Positions 60,466-64,000 of a stretch of DNA of 64,000 nucleotides are shown one piece after another. The notes below the pieces were generated by a model. It worked only from the letters and a program-made list of their open reading frames with translations, did no database searches and had not been told where the DNA came from. The position numbers and the translations under genes are program-made. The stretch comes from Glandiceps talaboti (taxonomy: Eukaryota > Hemichordata > Enteropneusta > Spengelidae): NCBI RefSeq assembly GCF_964340395.1, contig NC_135556.1, positions 14,745,410 through 14,809,409 of the forward strand, given 5' to 3'. The first letter of the stretch is position 1, and each line of letters starts with the position of its first letter.

Positions 60466-63397
60466 TGTATGTATGTATGCATGTATGTATGTATGTATGT
60501 ATGTATGTATGTATGTATGTATGTATGCATGTATGTATGTATGTATGTATGTATGTATGTATGTATGTATGTATGTATGCATGTATGTATGTATGTATGT
60601 ATGTATGTATGTATGTATGTATGTATAAAGAAATGCATAAGGAACGAGTTATACAGTCCGAATAAACAAATACAATCCGACATTTCCCATCAAAATTCTT
60701 TATCATGGATATCAAGGCACAATATATAGCAGGTAACAACCCGACTACACATTTGAATGTTATGGAATAGAACGTCTACCACACGAGTATTCAACAGTTA
60801 GGTAAGCGCAATACTGTAAAGCCACATTTGGGAAGACAAGATGCACCAGCTACATCCATTTCCTAGGTAATTATCTGTTCCATATATCTATCAAACTCAA
60901 AACAACTTTATCTCCAGTCCTGTCTCACAAACCTTCATCAATATTGTACACGTTTTCCTAAAATTCAAATCTCAATATATATCAGAGATTTTCAAATAAC
61001 TTATTACTAAAGCTGAGACTTCACTGACTGTCAATGTAACGGTACTGATGTACGGTGTCTGTCAGAAACCAATTGGGAAAGTTACCAAGAATTCTAAAAC
61101 AGTTTAATAAACCAATGAGTGTACTAGTTTACAAAGTATTATGTACTACTACTATAGTACTACGCCATCTAAAGACTTCAGCAATAAATGTGAGTTTTTA
61201 CTGTGTTGATTTTGTTTTAAACACCTTACCTACTTATCATCGAGTAATGAAATTGCAAAACCCAAAATTTTACAGAAAGGATTTCATTCATATTTACCTC
61301 ATTCAACTTTTGTTGTTTCTGACAATCTTCATCAAACTTCCGTCTTAATTTTGTCAATTCATTACATTTTTCAAGCAGTTTTGATTTACGGGCTTCTAAT
61401 TCTGGCTTCTTTCTTATATTACTTTCTGAAACACAAAGACAATATTTGTTAAATGATTTGAGGATTGGAGGTTATTTTCTCTGCTGAAGCATTTTTATCC
61501 ATTCAATAACATAACTACCTTTTAGTATTTTTGTTAAAAACCTTCGAGGTGTGAAACGAGTTTCTGTGTTTTTATTTATTTATTATTAATACATTATTTA
61601 GTGTCTGTCATTTATAATGAAATATTTGGAGAGATTATAAGGAGGATAATTACACAAAGGAGTTACGTTCATTTCTTTCAAAAATGTGTGAATTACAAAT
61701 TGAAATGGGATATGTCTTCTGTCAAGACGTTTTTTTGTGTTCAGTATTTGCACACAACTTTTCATCCTGAAATGAACACAATACAATATGAATACATGTG
61801 ATGAACTTATAACAAACCTGGGGGGGGGGGGGGGGGGGGGAACCAGTAGGGGTCTATGTTTTCTGTGAAGACTTGTTTTTGTATTCAGTATTTGCACACA
61901 ACTTTTCATCAGAAAAAGAGCACAATATGAAATACATGTAGTGAACTTTGAACAAACCAGTGGGGGGGGGGGGACCAGTGGGAGATATGTCTTCTGTGAA
62001 GACTTGTTTTTATGGTCAGTATTTGCACACAACTTTTCATTATGAAATGAACACAATATGAAATACATATAGTTAACTTACTGGCTAAATCTTCATTAGC
62101 ATTGCACAAATCTTGTCTGTCTGTCTGTAATTGTTTCACTTGTGGTAAATCTCTAAAATATTGTATGATTTGATATTCATCCGACTCATCGTTCAGCAAC
62201 TGAAGCTCAGCTGTGGTCTTTCCTTTCAGGTCTGGAAAGCTAGCAGGCACAGTCGGCATTACGTAGGTACAGGAAAGCTAGAATAGCAACACAAACATTA
62301 ATTCTTTATTCAATTCTTTATTCTTGTCTACATACATTAACATACATTACACAGGAAATTTGTAAAAAAAAAATTGGCACAAGTATATTTTTTTTAATAA
62401 AGTTCCATTTTCAAGATTATTTTGAGAGCAACAAATCATCAGATAAATCAATTGGAGCCTTGAAAAACTGGTGCAAAAGCTATTTTTTTTATTCCTTCAT
62501 TTAATTTATAAAAGGAGGAATTTTCCATCTGAACCTAATAAATGTAGTCATCTTTGATGTAGCTTGCAGTAAACATTAACTTTTCTAATATGAAGACTGA
62601 CTGATTCCTACACTTAACTTACAGGTATAGGGCTTGATGTTGTTGGAAATGTTGGCATAGGAACCTGTGGGAGATAACTTGGTATGTTTCCGGTTCCCAT
62701 ATGTGATGGAGTTGTTGAAGCCACTGGATTGGCAGGATATGCCGGATAGGGCATATGTCCCTGTGGTGGTTGTGCTGGGTATGGCAACTGACTACTTGGT
62801 GACCTGTTTAGAGAGGAGAGATATCCACTTTTCATACTTGATCTATTTTTCAAAAAATTCTTACATCTTGAAAATACTTTGCAAGTTTACCATCAACTTT
62901 TTACTGAGAATACATGTGTATATCAAGTTGGGTGCCGTATTGAATACATTCATGGATAACTTTCATATAACTTTGCTATTTCTATATGTTTATAATTTCT
63001 TTGTTAAAACTGTTAATTTCAAATGAATTATGATAGCAAATTCATAATATACTCAACATGTTCTGTAACTTTCACATGAAGACACTGAAAGTTAAATATT
63101 GCCATATTTATTAACGTTGTGTGTCCTATGAAATGAAAGAATTCTGCATGTACATGAATGTTTTTTCCCAAAATATAAGTTGTTTGGAAAGTCAAAATTG
63201 AATTCTTTCCATGAATGTGTATGTACACACACTACATATAACGATGAAGGCCAAAATGCACAAGCAGTAATACAACATACACAGAGTTTTAGAATGAAAC
63301 GTATAGAGTAACTGATAAAATGGGATTACATTTGCATTACACACAGACACACACACATGATACACACAGACACACGGAGACAGACACACGGAGACAG

Positions 63398-63445
<48 letters not shown>

Positions 63446-63564
63446 TAACTGTAAACATGCACTCACTGCATTGTTGCATCGGCTCCATATACCATTGGTG
63501 GATTGTTTGTAAATTCTAAAATAATTGAACGGATTGTACTTCCAAGATCTGTATGGACAGCAAA
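59488..63564 (-). CDS. VPS37A: VPS37A, ESCRT-I subunit (last six exons; 5' part outside window)
   Basis: ESCRT-I sorts ubiquitinated cargo into endosomal vesicles; VPS37 joins TSG101, VPS28 and MVB12. Exons in gene order: 63467-63564, 62623-62803, 62082-62277, 61298-61425, 60121-60264, 59488-59550; all borders fit GT-AG and phase, together 269 codons. The first encodes the end of the UEV-like domain, FAVHTDLGSTIRSIILEFTN (human FTMHSDLGKIIQSLLDEFWK). A Pro/Tyr-rich linker (YPAQPPQGHMPYPAYPA) follows, then the Mod(r) domain: SFPDLKGKTTAELQLLNDES, DLPQVKQLQTDRQDL, a Lys/Glu coiled coil, MEAEEESDKIADLFLDKKLD, FVQQFMDKRK and KGKEEKLHQMMPGRY. The UEV-type N-terminus identifies paralogue A. The start codon must lie beyond 64000. 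Introns contain an inverted-repeat element, microsatellites and a minisatellite. Confidence 0.92.
59640..59810. mobile_element. Fold-back MITE in the last VPS37A intron
   Basis: Arms of about 58 bp: left GAGGCTTGTATTACATTTCA with TTGATAAGAACAG, right the inverse of TGATGAAATGTAATATAAG and ACTATTCTTATCAA. Arms agree at roughly 85%. No coding inside. Confidence 0.65.
60320..60627. repeat. (TG)n-(TATG)n compound microsatellite
   Basis: About 48 TG units, a TCTG block, then about 50 ATGT tetramers with occasional GCATG variants; in the VPS37A intron. Confidence 0.97.
61700..62085. repeat. Three-copy ~127-bp minisatellite abutting a splice donor
   Basis: TCAGTATTTGCACACAACTT recurs near 61741, 61887 and 62017, each followed by AACACAATATGAAATACAT-like sequence, and the first two by a G run and TGTCTTCTGTGAAGACTTG. 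The last copy runs up to the donor of the exon 62082-62277, so the array grew out of the first bases of the intron. Confidence 0.8.
63402..63442. repeat. (CA)n microsatellite
   Basis: About 20 CA units preceded by imperfect CACACGGAGACAGA units; immediately downstream of the UEV-end exon of VPS37A. Confidence 0.95.
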
Positions 63565-63589
63565 CTGCAAAGATAATGGAATAAATTGA

Positions 63590-64000
63590 CATTTGTCAGT
63601 CATGGCTATATTACCCAGTCCTTACTGTACTTTCAAGGTCTATGGTACAATTTTTAAATTCAGAAAGAAAACATTGAAATCTTCCATTCACTGATAACAC
63701 AGATACATCTTTACAATGTCGACTCAGAGTCTGAACAGTTTTTTTAAAAAAACTAATTAATTAGCATGTAAGAGATGTACTGTTCTCAGCACTGATGTCA
63801 TGTGTCTTGAGTGAGATAAGTGAAACAAGCTGGAGAGATATAGCAGTAACACCCCCTGATGATACGTGAGTAAAAAATTTGGCTCTCAGTTTCCTATAAA
63901 CTCTGTCAAAAATCTTATCCATAGCTTTGGACCAAGAGTCCATAAATGTTCATTCTCATAAAATTGTTCATGTTACTTGAGTTTTAATGTAAATTTGATC
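63590..64000. other. VPS37A intron; no exon recognised
   Basis: A minus-strand frame at 63761-63943 does not match the UEV domain expected upstream. The remaining VPS37A exons are presumably beyond the window. Confidence 0.45.

Noticed and set aside
63761-63943. Minus-strand 60-codon frame as an upstream VPS37A exon
   Set aside because: Sequence (MDSWSKAMDKIFDRVYRKLR) does not match the UEV region expected before FAVHTDLG, and no phase-compatible donor was found.

Overview
The window is metazoan nuclear DNA: AT-rich, with long introns using GT-AG splice sites, many microsatellites, and a dense population of short inverted-repeat elements and LINE/SINE fragments. It carries a dynein-arm assembly factor (DNAAF6), an ESCRT-I subunit (VPS37A), a ceramide kinase and a C2H2 zinc-finger protein. 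That mix of compact genes, simple repeats and small DNA-transposon derivatives suggests a ciliated, probably marine, invertebrate. I cannot name the species from sequence alone. There are no bacterial operons and no CRISPR.

Layout. 0-3 kb: no firm gene; a CpG-richer promoter-like stretch near 1.8 kb and a GA tract. 3.3-5.0 kb (+): an apparently complete, intronless ceramide kinase. 5-10 kb: inverted-repeat elements and a possible promoter/first exon near 6.15 kb. 10.1-11.65 kb (+): the 3' end of an unrecognised small gene. 12.3-15.3 kb (-): a 1009-residue protein with 16 C2H2 fingers and nine 14-residue repeats. 19.06-22.09 kb (+): DNAAF6 in six exons with an RFX/X-box-like site upstream. 22-28 kb: intergenic. 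28.55-34.34 kb (+): a two-exon, 596-residue basic/coiled-coil protein I do not recognise. 36-43 kb: a graveyard of LINE pieces with nested elements and a small acidic two-exon gene candidate. 42.3-53.5 kb (+): a 12-exon gene reconstructed here that joins two N-terminal C2H2-like fingers to a C-terminal Ulp1-type (C48) cysteine protease, with an intronic polyadenylation site that could give a protease-free short form. 54.5-56.35 kb: a 68-bp satellite of 27 phased units. 59.5 kb to the end (-): the last six exons of VPS37A, whose 5' part lies outside the window.

The genes look like independent neighbours rather than a functional cluster. The most unusual items are the zinc-finger/Ulp1 protease gene with its alternative 3' end, the exactly phased satellite just downstream of it, and two copies of a ~113-bp fold-back element with intact 9-bp target duplications. 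Splice models were made by eye from consensus sites and reading phase, so exon edges are predictions.
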